This document shows positions 8,107 through 16,879 of a stretch of 64,000 nt of DNA, piece after piece; position 1 is the stretch's first letter; every line of letters starts with the position of its first letter. A program made the position numbers and the translations under genes. A model generated the notes under the pieces. It made no database searches. It saw only the letters and a program-made list of their open reading frames with translations, and was not told the DNA's origin. Location: contig NZ_JAKCFA010000042.1 of the NCBI RefSeq assembly GCF_024198215.1, positions 1 to 64,000 on the forward strand, read 5' to 3'. The DNA is from Myxococcus qinghaiensis. Lineage in GTDB: Bacteria; Myxococcota; Myxococcia; Myxococcales; Myxococcaceae.

Positions 8107-9041
8107 CAGTGATGGTCCTCGTCTTCCTCGTGGTGGTCCTCGTCCGGCAGCGGCTGGGTGAAGCGCTGGCCGTTCACTTCCAGGGTGAAGCTCTCCGCGC
8201 CCTCGGGCACGTCGAACTCCAGCACCGCGGGCAGGCGGCCCTCGTACGTCTTCAGCACCTTGCCCTTGTCGTCGTAGATGGTGCCGCCCGCGGCCACCGT
8301 CATGTTCTCGTCCACCAGCACCGCCACCAGCTCGGCGACCTGGTTGATCTCCTTCGCGATGCGGTGGCACCACAGGTGCCCCACGCCCGGGTACTCCATG
8401 TGGGCAATCTTCTCGAGCTGCTCCTCGTCGATGGCGTCACCCACGCCCACCAGCACGAAGTTCAGCCGGGGCAGCCGTCCCGCCGCGATGTCCTTCGCCA
8501 CCTGCGCGGAGAAGCGCTCCACCTCCTCGGCGTCATGCAACTGCCCGTCGGTGACGATGACCGCGCAGCCGCGACGCGCGCCCTGCGGCACCTGCTCCTT
8601 GAGGTAGCGCACGTAGTCCTTCAGCGCCGGCGCCAGGAACGTATTTTTTCCGAGCCTCTTCGCGCCGGGGAACTTGTACTGCTTGACGTCCACGCCCTTG
8701 AGCTCGCCCACCACCTCCACGTCCTTGCCGGAGGAGCCGCTGGCCCAGTACGCGACGCGGAGCATGCCGTTGCGGTCCTTGGTGGCCAGGTACTCCAGCA
8801 TCCACTGCACCTGCGGCTCCACCTGGTTGGCGGGGTCCTTCAGGGGCGCGCCACGCAGCCACTCCAGAAAGGAGCGGTTGGGACGTTCGTACTTGTACTC
8901 CTCCTGCATGCTGCCGGACGCGTCCATGTAGATGGCGACGTCCAGGCCCTCGACGGTGGGGTCGTGCAGCAACACCGCACGTACCTTCCCCTCCTCGACG
9001 TGAAGATCCGAAAACGGCTCGACCGGCTTCTCGTGACCCAT
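8106..9041 (-). CDS. von Willebrand factor A domain protein (first tandem copy)
   Basis: The 311-residue product starts with MGHEKPVEPFSDLH. DVAIYMDASGSM is an intact MIDAS motif and VIVTDGQLHD the later acidic strand. The C-terminal domain matches that of the neighbouring copy (FDVPEGAESFTLEVNGQRFTQPLP) and ends in an acidic/His tail, EDHHEEDEDHH. The two copies share order and motifs along their full length, so they arose by tandem duplication. No transmembrane or signal segment is seen, so it is probably cytoplasmic. It is the first of three coupled genes ending in the metal ATPase. Confidence 0.8.
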   Translation of the reverse strand: MGHEKPVEPFSDLHVEEGKVRAVLLHDPTVEGLDVAIYMDASGSMQEEYKYERPNRSFLEWLRGAPLKDPANQVEPQVQWMLEYLATKDRNGMLRVAYWASGSSGKDVEVVGELKGVDVKQYKFPGAKRLGKNTFLAPALKDYVRYLKEQVPQGARRGCAVIVTDGQLHDAEEVERFSAQVAKDIAAGRLPRLNFVLVGVGDAIDEEQLEKIAHMEYPGVGHLWCHRIAKEINQVAELVAVLVDENMTVAAGGTIYDDKGKVLKTYEGRLPAVLEFDVPEGAESFTLEVNGQRFTQPLPDEDHHEEDEDHH

Positions 9042-9113
9042 CGTTCCCCCTGCTAGGTGGCGAGTGAGGCTATCACCTTCCGGCGGGGTTCCACGCCCTC
9101 GCGAAAGGCGCCC

Positions 9114-10430
9114 TCAGTCCTCGAAGTCGGTCATCCAGTCGGGCTTCTTCGCGGGCGCGGGCGACGAGGGCGTGGACGACTCACTCGGAGTCTTCGCCGA
9201 GGGAGCCGCCGGGCGTGGCCTCGCTCCGAAGTCCTCCATCCAGGAGGGCGTGCCGGGCTTCGAGGGAGGCGGTGGCGCTGACGGCTTCGCCCGGGTGAGG
9301 CGGGGCTTCGCCGCCTCCGGATGCGCCGCCGCGTGCGCGTTCAGGAAGTCCTGCATCCAGTCGCTCGGACGCGGAGGCTTGGGCGGCGCGCGCGGGGGCA
9401 GGGGACGCTGGGGCGCAGGGCTCGTCACTCGCGGCGCGGAGACATGGGGCGTGCCACCGCCCGCGCGGACCCGCGAGCGAAGCGCGCGCTCGGCTTCCGT
9501 GGGCCACCCCGGCAGCGCGGCCAGGGCCTGACGCGCCAGCTCCAGGAACGCGGGCGCACTGGCCTCCGGCGGAATCTTCACCTTCTCCGCGCGCAGCCAC
9601 TCCGCCATGCGCGTGAGCAGGCCCGGGTGCTGGCGGCGCAGGATGGCCACGTCGCCCTTCACCTCGTAGCCGCGCAGCTCCAGCTCGGCGATGGCCATGG
9701 CGCGGCTGGGCACGGGCAGCTCCATCTGTGCGAGCGCCTCCGGTCCACGGTTCGTCCCCGCGTCCTCCTGGAGCTGGGTGAGCACGTCGTGGAGCATGCG
9801 CGCCACCATGGGGCCGTTGGAGGCATTGCCCATCTGGAGCTCCGGCGGCACCGACGGCCACGCGAGCACCAGCCCCTGTCCCTGCGCGATGACGTCCGGC
9901 CTGTCTCCCGGCAAGAGCGCGACGTAGCCCCGGGGCGCGGTGGAGCTCTCCGGCGTCTGCACATAGTGGAACGCGTCCACCGCGCCGTGCGTCAGCCCCG
10001 CGAGCACGTCTCCGCGAGTCACCGTGAGCTGCCCCGGCACGCGCTGCGGCGAGGTGCCCGGCCAGGGGCCGGACAGGTGCCCGTAGAGGTACACCGGGTC
10101 GTTGAAGCCCTCGGCGTCGGCGGGGTGCTCGACGAGCTCGATGGAGAAGAAGAACAGCTCCGACGCGGCGATGCGCCGAGGCGTGCGCCCGGAGGCAACT
10201 TCATGGTGCGTGAGCTGCGCGCGCGCGGCGGCCGGCAACAGGCCTCGCTCGCTCGCGGGCACGACGTGAATCCCGCCCAGCGCGTCCAGGCCCACCAGCC
10301 ACTCCGGCTCCAGGACGTGATTCGAGTCCAGCCGGAAGGCGTCCACCACGTGCGCAATCTCGGAGGCGTCCGACTGGACGGGCTCCGGCGGCGTGGCGGC
10401 GTGGGGGATGAAGTAGCGGGGCAGGTTCAC
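9114..10430 (-). CDS. Unknown protein with three C-terminal WMxDF motifs
   Basis: The 438-residue product is read from GTG 10430 (MNLPRYFIPHA). The frame is open to 10607 but would then overlap the deaminase gene; the start is uncertain because no strong ribosome site is seen. The N-terminal about 230 residues form a globular domain that I do not recognise. A helical part follows at about 250-340. The last 110 residues are Pro/Ala/Ser-rich linkers carrying DWMQDF, SWMEDF and DWMTDF, the last at the very end. Such repeated short motifs suggest docking to a partner. It precedes the VWA-ATPase operon by 72 bases on the same strand. Confidence 0.65.
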   Translation of the reverse strand: MNLPRYFIPHAATPPEPVQSDASEIAHVVDAFRLDSNHVLEPEWLVGLDALGGIHVVPASERGLLPAAARAQLTHHEVASGRTPRRIAASELFFFSIELVEHPADAEGFNDPVYLYGHLSGPWPGTSPQRVPGQLTVTRGDVLAGLTHGAVDAFHYVQTPESSTAPRGYVALLPGDRPDVIAQGQGLVLAWPSVPPELQMGNASNGPMVARMLHDVLTQLQEDAGTNRGPEALAQMELPVPSRAMAIAELELRGYEVKGDVAILRRQHPGLLTRMAEWLRAEKVKIPPEASAPAFLELARQALAALPGWPTEAERALRSRVRAGGGTPHVSAPRVTSPAPQRPLPPRAPPKPPRPSDWMQDFLNAHAAAHPEAAKPRLTRAKPSAPPPPSKPGTPSWMEDFGARPRPAAPSAKTPSESSTPSSPAPAKKPDWMTDFED

Positions 10431-10491
10431 GGCGGCGGCGTCAGGCTCCCGCAACCGCGCGGACCACGCAAGCTCGGCACGGGTCCCTGAT

Positions 10492-10959
10492 TCAGCCCCA
10501 GGCGCCTTCGTGGACGTCGCGTGCCTCCTGCAAGGCGATGGGGCCTTCCACCTCGGTGGGGCTGCTGCCCCGCTCGAAGACCTCCCGGCACGACATGGCG
10601 AGCCCACCCCGGGCCGTGCCCAGCAGCTTCGCGAACTCCGCGGACGACAGGGAGAACACCACCCGCCGCACGCCGCCCCAGAAGATGGCGCCCGCGCACA
10701 TCGCGCACGGCTCCGTGCTCGCGTACATCGTACAGCCCGCGAGGACCTCCGGCGTGAAGCGCTTCGTCGCGTCCCGCATCAGGTTGGACTCCGCGTGGCC
10801 CGTGCAGTCGCGCTGCGTCTCCACCGTGTTCTCGCCCTCCAGGAGCACCTGGCCCTGGGCGTCCACCAGCACCGCGCCGAAGGGCTGGTCCCCGCGCGCC
10901 CTGGCACGGCGCGCCGCTTCGATGGGCTGCAGCAGGAATCGGGTTTCCTCGGGACGCAT
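10492..10959 (-). CDS. Nucleoside/CMP-type deaminase
   Basis: The 155-residue enzyme starts at MRPEETRFL (ATG 10959). HAESNL supplies the zinc ligand and catalytic Glu, and EPCAMCAGAIFW supplies the PCxxC zinc ligands of the cytidine deaminase fold. Length and motifs fit the guanine deaminase/tRNA adenosine deaminase-like group; substrate cannot be decided from sequence, and TadA-like or guanine deaminase activity are both possible. It lies 61 bases upstream of the WMxDF gene on the same strand. Confidence 0.85.
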   Translation of the reverse strand: MRPEETRFLLQPIEAARRARARGDQPFGAVLVDAQGQVLLEGENTVETQRDCTGHAESNLMRDATKRFTPEVLAGCTMYASTEPCAMCAGAIFWGGVRRVVFSLSSAEFAKLLGTARGGLAMSCREVFERGSSPTEVEGPIALQEARDVHEGAWG

Positions 10960-11106
10960 GGGCCAGCCTCCGGTTCGGGGCGGCAACCTAACGATGCACC
11001 CAGGAGCGTGCCACGGTTCCACGGGGAGGAGGGACGTCGGCTCCTCGACCCGCGCCGTGTCCCGGGCACCTGGAAGCGAGTCCAGGCGCCCGGGCACGTT
11101 CAGCGG

Positions 11107-11931
11107 TTACTGGTCGTCGCAGGGGGTGCCCAGGCGGATGCCCTCGTACACGCCCAGGTCGTTGTAGATGAGCGGCAGGTTCTCGTCGACGGGCACCTGG
11201 CGCAGCTCCAGCGACTTCTTCGTGTTCTCAATCCAGACCGACGACTTGGCCTTGTCCAGCACCAGCCGGAGGTCGCCCTTCTTGGTGGAGAAGATCTCTC
11301 CCTCCGAGTCGGAGATGACGTTGGTCATCTTCTGCGGCTTGAGCGCGCCACGCGGACCGATGAAGACGCGGTAGTTCTTCTGGTCCGTGGTGCGGATGCC
11401 CTTGTCCACGAAGTAGTAGTTGCCCTTGGTGTCGCGCAGGAGCGCGTACGGCGCGAACTGCTGCGGGCTGGGAGCGTACGTGGCCTTGCGCAGCAGCTCC
11501 GCGGCCTGGGCAGGCTCCATGATGGTGAGCGGCACGTTCTTCTCGCCGCACCGCACCGCGCAGCTCTTCTCCTTGCGGTCGTAGTCCACCTCGGAGACGA
11601 CGCGCCAGTCCTGGCCCCGGAAGTTGGGGTTGGCGTCCTTCCGGAAGAAGCGCGGCTCCAGGAAGTTGGTGCCGGAGGTGTACGGCAGCGCGGGCACCTC
11701 GAAGAAGGTCTTCCCGTCGCCGTAATAGAGCACGTCCCGGCCGCGCTCATCGTTGTCGGGACTCACGACGGAGTAGTGCCCCTTGCCGTCGGTGCAGACG
11801 GTGGTGGCCTCCATGATCATTTTCTGGCCCAGGTTCTCCTCCTTGCCCCACGGGGGCTGGAGGGTCTCGGCGGCGAAGGACGCGCTACAGGCGAGTGACG
11901 CCGCCACGGCGGCGATACGCTGGAAGTTCAT
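11107..11931 (-). CDS. Exported protein of unknown function, third gene of a kinase operon
   Basis: The 274-residue product begins with a signal peptide (MNFQRIAAVAASLACSASFAA, cleavage near residue 21). The mature part is soluble and beta-rich, with Cys in CAVRCGEK and a Cys near the end. No known domain is recognised. It begins 15 bases after the stop of another exported protein, which in turn follows a Ser/Thr kinase, so all three are probably transcribed together. Confidence 0.7.
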   Translation of the reverse strand: MNFQRIAAVAASLACSASFAAETLQPPWGKEENLGQKMIMEATTVCTDGKGHYSVVSPDNDERGRDVLYYGDGKTFFEVPALPYTSGTNFLEPRFFRKDANPNFRGQDWRVVSEVDYDRKEKSCAVRCGEKNVPLTIMEPAQAAELLRKATYAPSPQQFAPYALLRDTKGNYYFVDKGIRTTDQKNYRVFIGPRGALKPQKMTNVISDSEGEIFSTKKGDLRLVLDKAKSSVWIENTKKSLELRQVPVDENLPLIYNDLGVYEGIRLGTPCDDQ

Positions 11932-11946
11932 CGGAGGTCTCTTGGA

Positions 11947-12768
11947 CTAAAGGTTCGTCTTGTAGAACTTCTTGGCGAACGTCTCCTGGTTGGAGGCGTC
12001 CTTCGAGGTGGTCCAGATGAGGCGCTCGGCGTCGAACTTCGGCTCCAGGCTCGCGCCCAGGCGGCAGCTCACCTGCTTCACCTTCTCCTTCACGGTCTGC
12101 TTGGCGACGTTGGAGACGTCACACAGGGCCTTCAGCGCGCTGAGCGAGGGCTCACAGAAGCTGCTGATGCTCAGCTCCTTGAGCTGGTCATCGGTGATGG
12201 TGCTCCAGTCGATGCTCGCCGCCACGGAGGTGCCACAGGACTTGTTCATCTCCTGGAGCGTGGCGCCGTAGTCCTTGTCGTGGTTCGCCATCTCGCCCTT
12301 GCGGTCGAACGCCATCAGCTTCGTCAGCGTGCCGTCCGCCTGCTGCTTCTGGTGCTGCTTGTAGACCTCCTCCGCGTTGAGCGCCTTGGTGCGCTTCTCG
12401 TCGAAGCTGACGCGAATCTCCTTGGCGCGCCCCGGCACGTTCAGCTCGTAGTTCGAGTTGCGCATGTACAGCACCGTGTAGCCACGCCCCTGCCACTGGG
12501 TGACGTAGTTGTGCTGCTCGGTGCTGTTGGTGCTCCAGTCCTTGAGCTCGAAGGGCATCACCTTGCCGTCCAACTCGGAGCCCGTGCCCTGCACACGCAG
12601 GATGTACTTCTTGGACGAGCGCGGGGAGAGGGGGACGACGGCCACTTCCTCGCCCTCGGAGCCGGAGTACACCTTGCCGGCTTCAACGGGGGCCGCCGCG
12701 AGGCTGGAGGTAGCCCCCAGCAGCAGCGTGGTGACGAATACCGCGACCATGTTTCTCAAGCGATTCAC
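11947..12768 (-). CDS. Exported protein of unknown function, second gene of a kinase operon
   Basis: GTG 12768 is chosen because it gives a classical signal peptide: NRLRN, then VAVFVTTLLLGATSSLAAA. ATG 12750 is the alternative and would leave no positive charge. The 273-residue product has a beta-rich first half and a helical, Lys-rich second half with several Cys (SCGTS, FCEPS, LCDVS, VSCRLG) that could form disulfides. No family is recognised. It starts 42 bases after the kinase stop. Confidence 0.7.
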   Translation of the reverse strand: MNRLRNMVAVFVTTLLLGATSSLAAAPVEAGKVYSGSEGEEVAVVPLSPRSSKKYILRVQGTGSELDGKVMPFELKDWSTNSTEQHNYVTQWQGRGYTVLYMRNSNYELNVPGRAKEIRVSFDEKRTKALNAEEVYKQHQKQQADGTLTKLMAFDRKGEMANHDKDYGATLQEMNKSCGTSVAASIDWSTITDDQLKELSISSFCEPSLSALKALCDVSNVAKQTVKEKVKQVSCRLGASLEPKFDAERLIWTTSKDASNQETFAKKFYKTNL

Positions 12769-12810
12769 CTCATGAGGCAGGGGCCCGTCCCATCCGGACG
12801 GCGCCATGTG

Positions 12811-14838
12811 TCAGAACTCGATGTCGTGCTGCTTGCAAAACTTCCGGACCCGGGCCTGCTCCAGCCGGGGGACCTTGGGCCACTGGGCCTTGGCGTTGCT
12901 CAGGTCCCCCTGCCGGCAGAAAGCCCGCGTGAGCAGCGAATAAGACGCCAGAGGGATGACCTTGGGTTCCCGCCGCTGGCTGCTGCGCGCCAGACGGATG
13001 GCCTCCACGGTGTCTCCCCCGTTTAAAGCACGCTCCGCGTCCGCCAGAAGCTGCCGCACCTCGTCAGAGAGCTTTTCGGAAGGCTCGGGTCGGGTGGAAG
13101 GACGCGTGGAGGGGGGCGGGTTCTTCGTCGCCACACCGGTGGGGTCGTCCGGAGGCGGGTCCGCCGGCGTCGGCGCGCCCGTCTTCGTCCCGTTGTCCGG
13201 AGGGGGCACCTGGGTGCCCGTGGTGCCTTGGGTGCCCGTGGCGGTCTGGGTGCCCGTGGTGCCGGTGGCGACGACGGTCGGAGGGGTGCCCGTGGTGCCC
13301 TGGTTGCCCGTGGCGACGGGCTGCACCGGCGGGGGCGTGGGGGTGCCGCCGGTCGGCGTGGTGGGCTGGGGACGGGTGAACCACCAGCCGCCTCCGGCCA
13401 CGACGACGAGCGCCGCCACGACGAGCGCGGCCACCGGCGCGCGGCTCTTCGGCGCCGACGGGGGCGGCGTGGCCACCGGGTGGACCACCGCGGCGGCGCT
13501 CGCGGGCTGGACGGCGCCGGGCTGCAACGTGGGGGACGGCGGGAGGTAGCTCTGGGGCGCGACGGGCGGCGGCAGGGGTGTTGCCTGCTGGGAGATGAGC
13601 GTGGGGTCCAACCCCGGAGGGTCCATCAAGGGCGCGGCCTGTGGCGCCGAAGCATGGACGAGCCCCATCTGCCCGGTGCCTCCAGCGGCGAACCCCGCGG
13701 GCTGGACGAGCCCCATCTGCCCGGTGCCTCCAGCGGCGAACCCCGCGGGCGCGGCGGGCGGGACGATGCCCATGCTCCCGCTGCTGCCCGGGGCCATGGT
13801 GTCCTCGAAGCCCATGCGGCCCGTGTCGGGGCCCTTGCGAACACTGCTCGGCGCCAGCGTGTTGGACAGCGAGGGCGGGCCCTCGGAGGGCAGGGCGATG
13901 CCGGACGGCGAGCCGGTGGGGCGGGGGTGTCCCCCGTGAGAGCCCGCGGCCGGGCTGAGCGTGTGCAGGGGGCTGCCGGTGAGGTCCTCCACGAAGGAGG
14001 CGATGTCCGGGTAGCGGTCCTCGATGCGCTTGGACAGGGCCTTGTCCACCGCGGCGATGGCGTGGGCCGGAGCCTCCGGACACAGCGGGGCGAGTGGCGC
14101 CGCCGGCTCGTAGACGACGCGGAAGATCATCTGGGCGATTCCCCCCGCGCCGAACGCGGGAGTGCCCGTCATCATCTCGTAGACGATGCAGCCCATCGCG
14201 AAGATGTCCGTGCGGGCGTCAATCTCGCGGTTGCGGCCCTGGGCCTGCTCGGGCGACATGTACTGCGGCGTGCCGATGAGCATCGCCTCCTGCGTCTGCA
14301 CCGTGCCGGAGTCGAGGACCTTGGAGATGCCGAAGTCGAGCAGCTTGAGCCGCTCGCCCACCACGCCCCCGGAGTCCGTGGGCACGAGGAAGACGTTGGC
14401 CGGCTTCAAGTCGCGGTGGACGATGCCCGCGCCGTGGGCGGCCTGGAGCGCGGAGCCCATCTGCCGCGTGAAGGAGTAGACGTCGTGCAAGGGCAGCCGC
14501 CCCCGCTCCAGTCGGGACTGGAGGCTCTCTCCGCGCAGGAACTCCAGCACCAGGAACGGGGTGCCGTCCTCCAGCGTGTCGTAGTCGAGCACCTCGACGA
14601 TGTTGGGGTGGCCCAGCCGGGACGCAATCTCCGCCTCCCGGCGGAAGCGCGCGAAGATTTCGGCGGTGAGGTGGTCTCCACCGCGCAGCACCTTCACCGC
14701 GACCTGCTTGCCCGGGAGGCGCAGGTGCTGGGCCAGGTACACCGAGCCCATTCCTCCTCGCCCCAGGATGGACAGGACCTTGTAGGTATTGCGCAGGACC
14801 GTATCGATGGACAGGTCACCGTCGGACGGTCGATTCAT
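12811..14838 (-). CDS. Membrane-anchored Ser/Thr protein kinase
   Basis: This 675-residue protein has a full bacterial eukaryote-like kinase domain in residues 20-280: glycine loop ILGRGGMGSVY (24-34), Lys49 in VAVKV, HRDLKPAN (141-148), DFG (168-170), and MSPEQAQG in the activation segment. A long Pro/Gly/Thr-rich linker with a 16-residue tandem repeat leads to one transmembrane helix (VAALVVAALVVVAGG, about residue 470). A Thr/Gly/Pro-rich stretch and a helical TPR-like C-terminal domain (LLADAERALNGGDTVEAIRLARSSQ) follow, probably on the outer side. It heads an operon with two exported proteins that may be sensed by or act with its external part. The substrate is unknown. Confidence 0.93.
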   Translation of the reverse strand: MNRPSDGDLSIDTVLRNTYKVLSILGRGGMGSVYLAQHLRLPGKQVAVKVLRGGDHLTAEIFARFRREAEIASRLGHPNIVEVLDYDTLEDGTPFLVLEFLRGESLQSRLERGRLPLHDVYSFTRQMGSALQAAHGAGIVHRDLKPANVFLVPTDSGGVVGERLKLLDFGISKVLDSGTVQTQEAMLIGTPQYMSPEQAQGRNREIDARTDIFAMGCIVYEMMTGTPAFGAGGIAQMIFRVVYEPAAPLAPLCPEAPAHAIAAVDKALSKRIEDRYPDIASFVEDLTGSPLHTLSPAAGSHGGHPRPTGSPSGIALPSEGPPSLSNTLAPSSVRKGPDTGRMGFEDTMAPGSSGSMGIVPPAAPAGFAAGGTGQMGLVQPAGFAAGGTGQMGLVHASAPQAAPLMDPPGLDPTLISQQATPLPPPVAPQSYLPPSPTLQPGAVQPASAAAVVHPVATPPPSAPKSRAPVAALVVAALVVVAGGGWWFTRPQPTTPTGGTPTPPPVQPVATGNQGTTGTPPTVVATGTTGTQTATGTQGTTGTQVPPPDNGTKTGAPTPADPPPDDPTGVATKNPPPSTRPSTRPEPSEKLSDEVRQLLADAERALNGGDTVEAIRLARSSQRREPKVIPLASYSLLTRAFCRQGDLSNAKAQWPKVPRLEQARVRKFCKQHDIEF
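13657..13752 (-). repeat. 48-bp tandem repeat inside the kinase gene
   Basis: Two nearly identical 48-base units (13657-13704 and 13705-13752) encode a doubled 16-residue unit of the type AGFAAGGTGQMGLV in the disordered linker. The near-identity at DNA level suggests a recent duplication. Confidence 0.85.
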
Positions 14839-15000
14839 GGGGCTGTGGCTCGCACGGGATTCTCAGGGGTGTTCCTCCCCATTCCATCCTCCCACCCCAC
14901 CCTCTAGCAACCCTCACGAGGCGGGATTCCGGACGGAGGCTCTCTTGAGCGGTGAGAACCCCTGGTGGCTTTCCGCCAGCCTGCTAAGGAGGCAGCCTGT

Positions 15001-15678
15001 ATGACGAAAGTCGCGCCGCCCAAGGACTTGCTCGAGGTCCGCGTCCGCCGAATCCATCGCCGGGACCTCAACCGGACCTGGGAGTTCCTCAAGCTCGTCT
15101 TCCGCGACGTCAATCGGGAGACGGTGGAGTACCAGCGCCCCCGCTCCAAGCGCCGCTTCATGGAGGTCTACACCTCCGAGTGGATAGAGCAGCTGCTCTA
15201 CGAGGTGGACGGGGAAATCGTCGGCTACTCCGAGTGCGCCTTCGAGGCCACCGGCGACGACAACTGGGTGAACCCCCGCTGGTTCGAGAAGCGCGGCATG
15301 CGGCCCCTCTTCGTGGAGGAACTCGCGGTGCACCCGGATTACCAGGGGCGCGGGGTGGGCAGCTTCATGTTGGATCAGCTCCAGCACCTGGCCCGCACGC
15401 GTGGCTGTACGCACCTGGTGCTGGAGGTGGCGGAGAACAACGAGGCCGCGCTGGCGTGGTACCGGGCGCGGACGTTCTACAAGCTCGACGCCGCCATCTT
15501 CCTCGCGCAGAAGGTGCCGGGAGAGCCGGACCTGCTCCCGCCGCGTCGAATCAAGCGCCGGACGAAGGCAACTGACGGCGAGGCGACTTCGCCCAACACC
15601 GGACCCATGCCGGCGACCCCCGCGACGCGCGGTGGCGCACGCAAGGGACGCGCGCCCGCGGCGAAGAAGGGGAGCTGA
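15001..15678 (+). CDS. GNAT-family N-acetyltransferase
   Basis: The ATG at 15001 has AAGGAGG nearby upstream and gives 225 residues. The GNAT core is clear: VEELAVHPDYQGRGVGSFML carries the (Q/R)xxGxG acetyl-CoA loop, followed by LVLEVAENNEAALAWYRARTF (motif B). It resembles the ribosomal-protein-alanine (RimI-like) acetyltransferase type, but with about 55 extra C-terminal residues rich in Arg, Lys, Thr and Ala that may bind nucleic acid. The acceptor is unknown. It converges on the next gene, with three bases between stops. Confidence 0.85.
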   Translation: MTKVAPPKDLLEVRVRRIHRRDLNRTWEFLKLVFRDVNRETVEYQRPRSKRRFMEVYTSEWIEQLLYEVDGEIVGYSECAFEATGDDNWVNPRWFEKRGMRPLFVEELAVHPDYQGRGVGSFMLDQLQHLARTRGCTHLVLEVAENNEAALAWYRARTFYKLDAAIFLAQKVPGEPDLLPPRRIKRRTKATDGEATSPNTGPMPATPATRGGARKGRAPAAKKGS

Positions 15679-15681
15679 GCG

Positions 15682-16723
15682 TCACGGCGCCTTCGCGGTG
15701 GGGCTCGCGAGGGTGCGGTGGAAGAAGCGCTCGGCGTCCTGGCCGAGCTGGCGGTGCAGCTTCACGCGGTCCACTCCCGGCGGGTCCACGCAAATCTCGG
15801 GGGCGTGTTTCGCCATCTCCGGTCGGCAGGGCGCCAGGAACACGAAGTGCCCGGCCTTGGGCACCTGCGTGTACTCGGGCGGCTTGGGCAGTGCGTCGCG
15901 AACCTGGAGGGCCTGGGCGGCGCCGTCGAGCACCTCGTCCTGCTCCGCCGAGTACAACCGGACGGGCACCTTCACGTCCTTCAGTCCGGCCTTGTCGAAG
16001 AAGACGCCCACGGGCGCCATGACGAAGAGGGAGCGGATGCGCGGCTCATGGGTGCCACCGCGCAGCTCGGGGCGGACGGCGCGCACGGCCTTCATCTCGG
16101 TGCACAGGACGCTCTTCGCGTGCGCGGCCTCCGCGCAATAAGGCGCCAGCTTGTCGAAGTCCGGTGACGCACCCCCCAGCAGGAGCACCGTGTAGCCGCC
16201 CAGGGAGAAGCCCATGGCGCCCACGCGAGCCGGGTCCACGAGCGGGCCGAGCGTCGCGTCCGCGAGCACCGCGTCCAGGAGCGTCCGCACCTGCCACGCG
16301 CGTCCCAGGAACACCTCGTCCGTGCCCGAGCGCTCGCCGTCACCGTGCGTGTTGCCCGCGTGGTCCAGCGAGGCGACGACGTAGCCCTTGCGCGCGAGCG
16401 CCGCGCCCAGGTCGCTGTGTCCCCCAGCGCGTGCCCATGTGGCCGTGCGAGATGAGCACCAGCGGATGGCGTCCGGAGACGGGCGGCAAGTCCTTGCTCG
16501 CGTCGAGCTGGAGCAGGTCCATGGGGATGGGCTTGGAGGGCTGGGTGGAGGGATAGAGCACCACGCCGCGCAGGGGCCCGCCATTCACGGGGTCCTTCAT
16601 GGCCAGCTCGCGGTAGCCCACGCCTCGGATGGTGGAGGCAGAAGCGGAGGCCGCCACGAGCAGGGCGGCGAGCGCGAAGGCCCTGGGGAGCACGGTGCCA
16701 CCAAGTTTCCCGGAAGTCGTCAT
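15682..16723 (-). pseudogene. Exported alpha/beta hydrolase (PAF acetylhydrolase/dienelactone hydrolase-like), frameshifted
   Basis: Two overlapping minus-strand frames together make one enzyme. The N-terminal part starts at MTTSGKL (ATG 16723, AAGGAGG upstream) with a signal peptide ending ASASAS and runs to ISHGHMGTRW. The sequence then continues in another frame as GHSDLGAALARKGYVVASLDH. The break coincides with a run of five C on the plus strand (16421-16425); four would restore TRWGHSDL. The rest has the nucleophile elbow GFSLGG and a late catalytic His in KAGHFVFL. The gene is a single-base indel away from intact, so it is either a recent pseudogene or a sequencing error in a homopolymer. 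Confidence 0.75.
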
Positions 16724-16879
16724 GGCCTCCTTATCGTCCGAACCGGACTTTGATTGCAGCTGTCGAGGGTGATGCTGGACGACACGGGGTTGCGACTGGA
16801 GTCGCATGGGCCGCACGGGGCGTGGACCGCATGCTCGCGCCCCTTGCCTCACTTCGGGAGTGGACCTGGACAGGCGCTG

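Noticed and set aside
13228..14907. 559-codon plus-strand frame opposite the kinase
   Set aside because: Antisense shadow; Gly/Arg-rich, no domain, while the kinase motifs on the other strand are complete.
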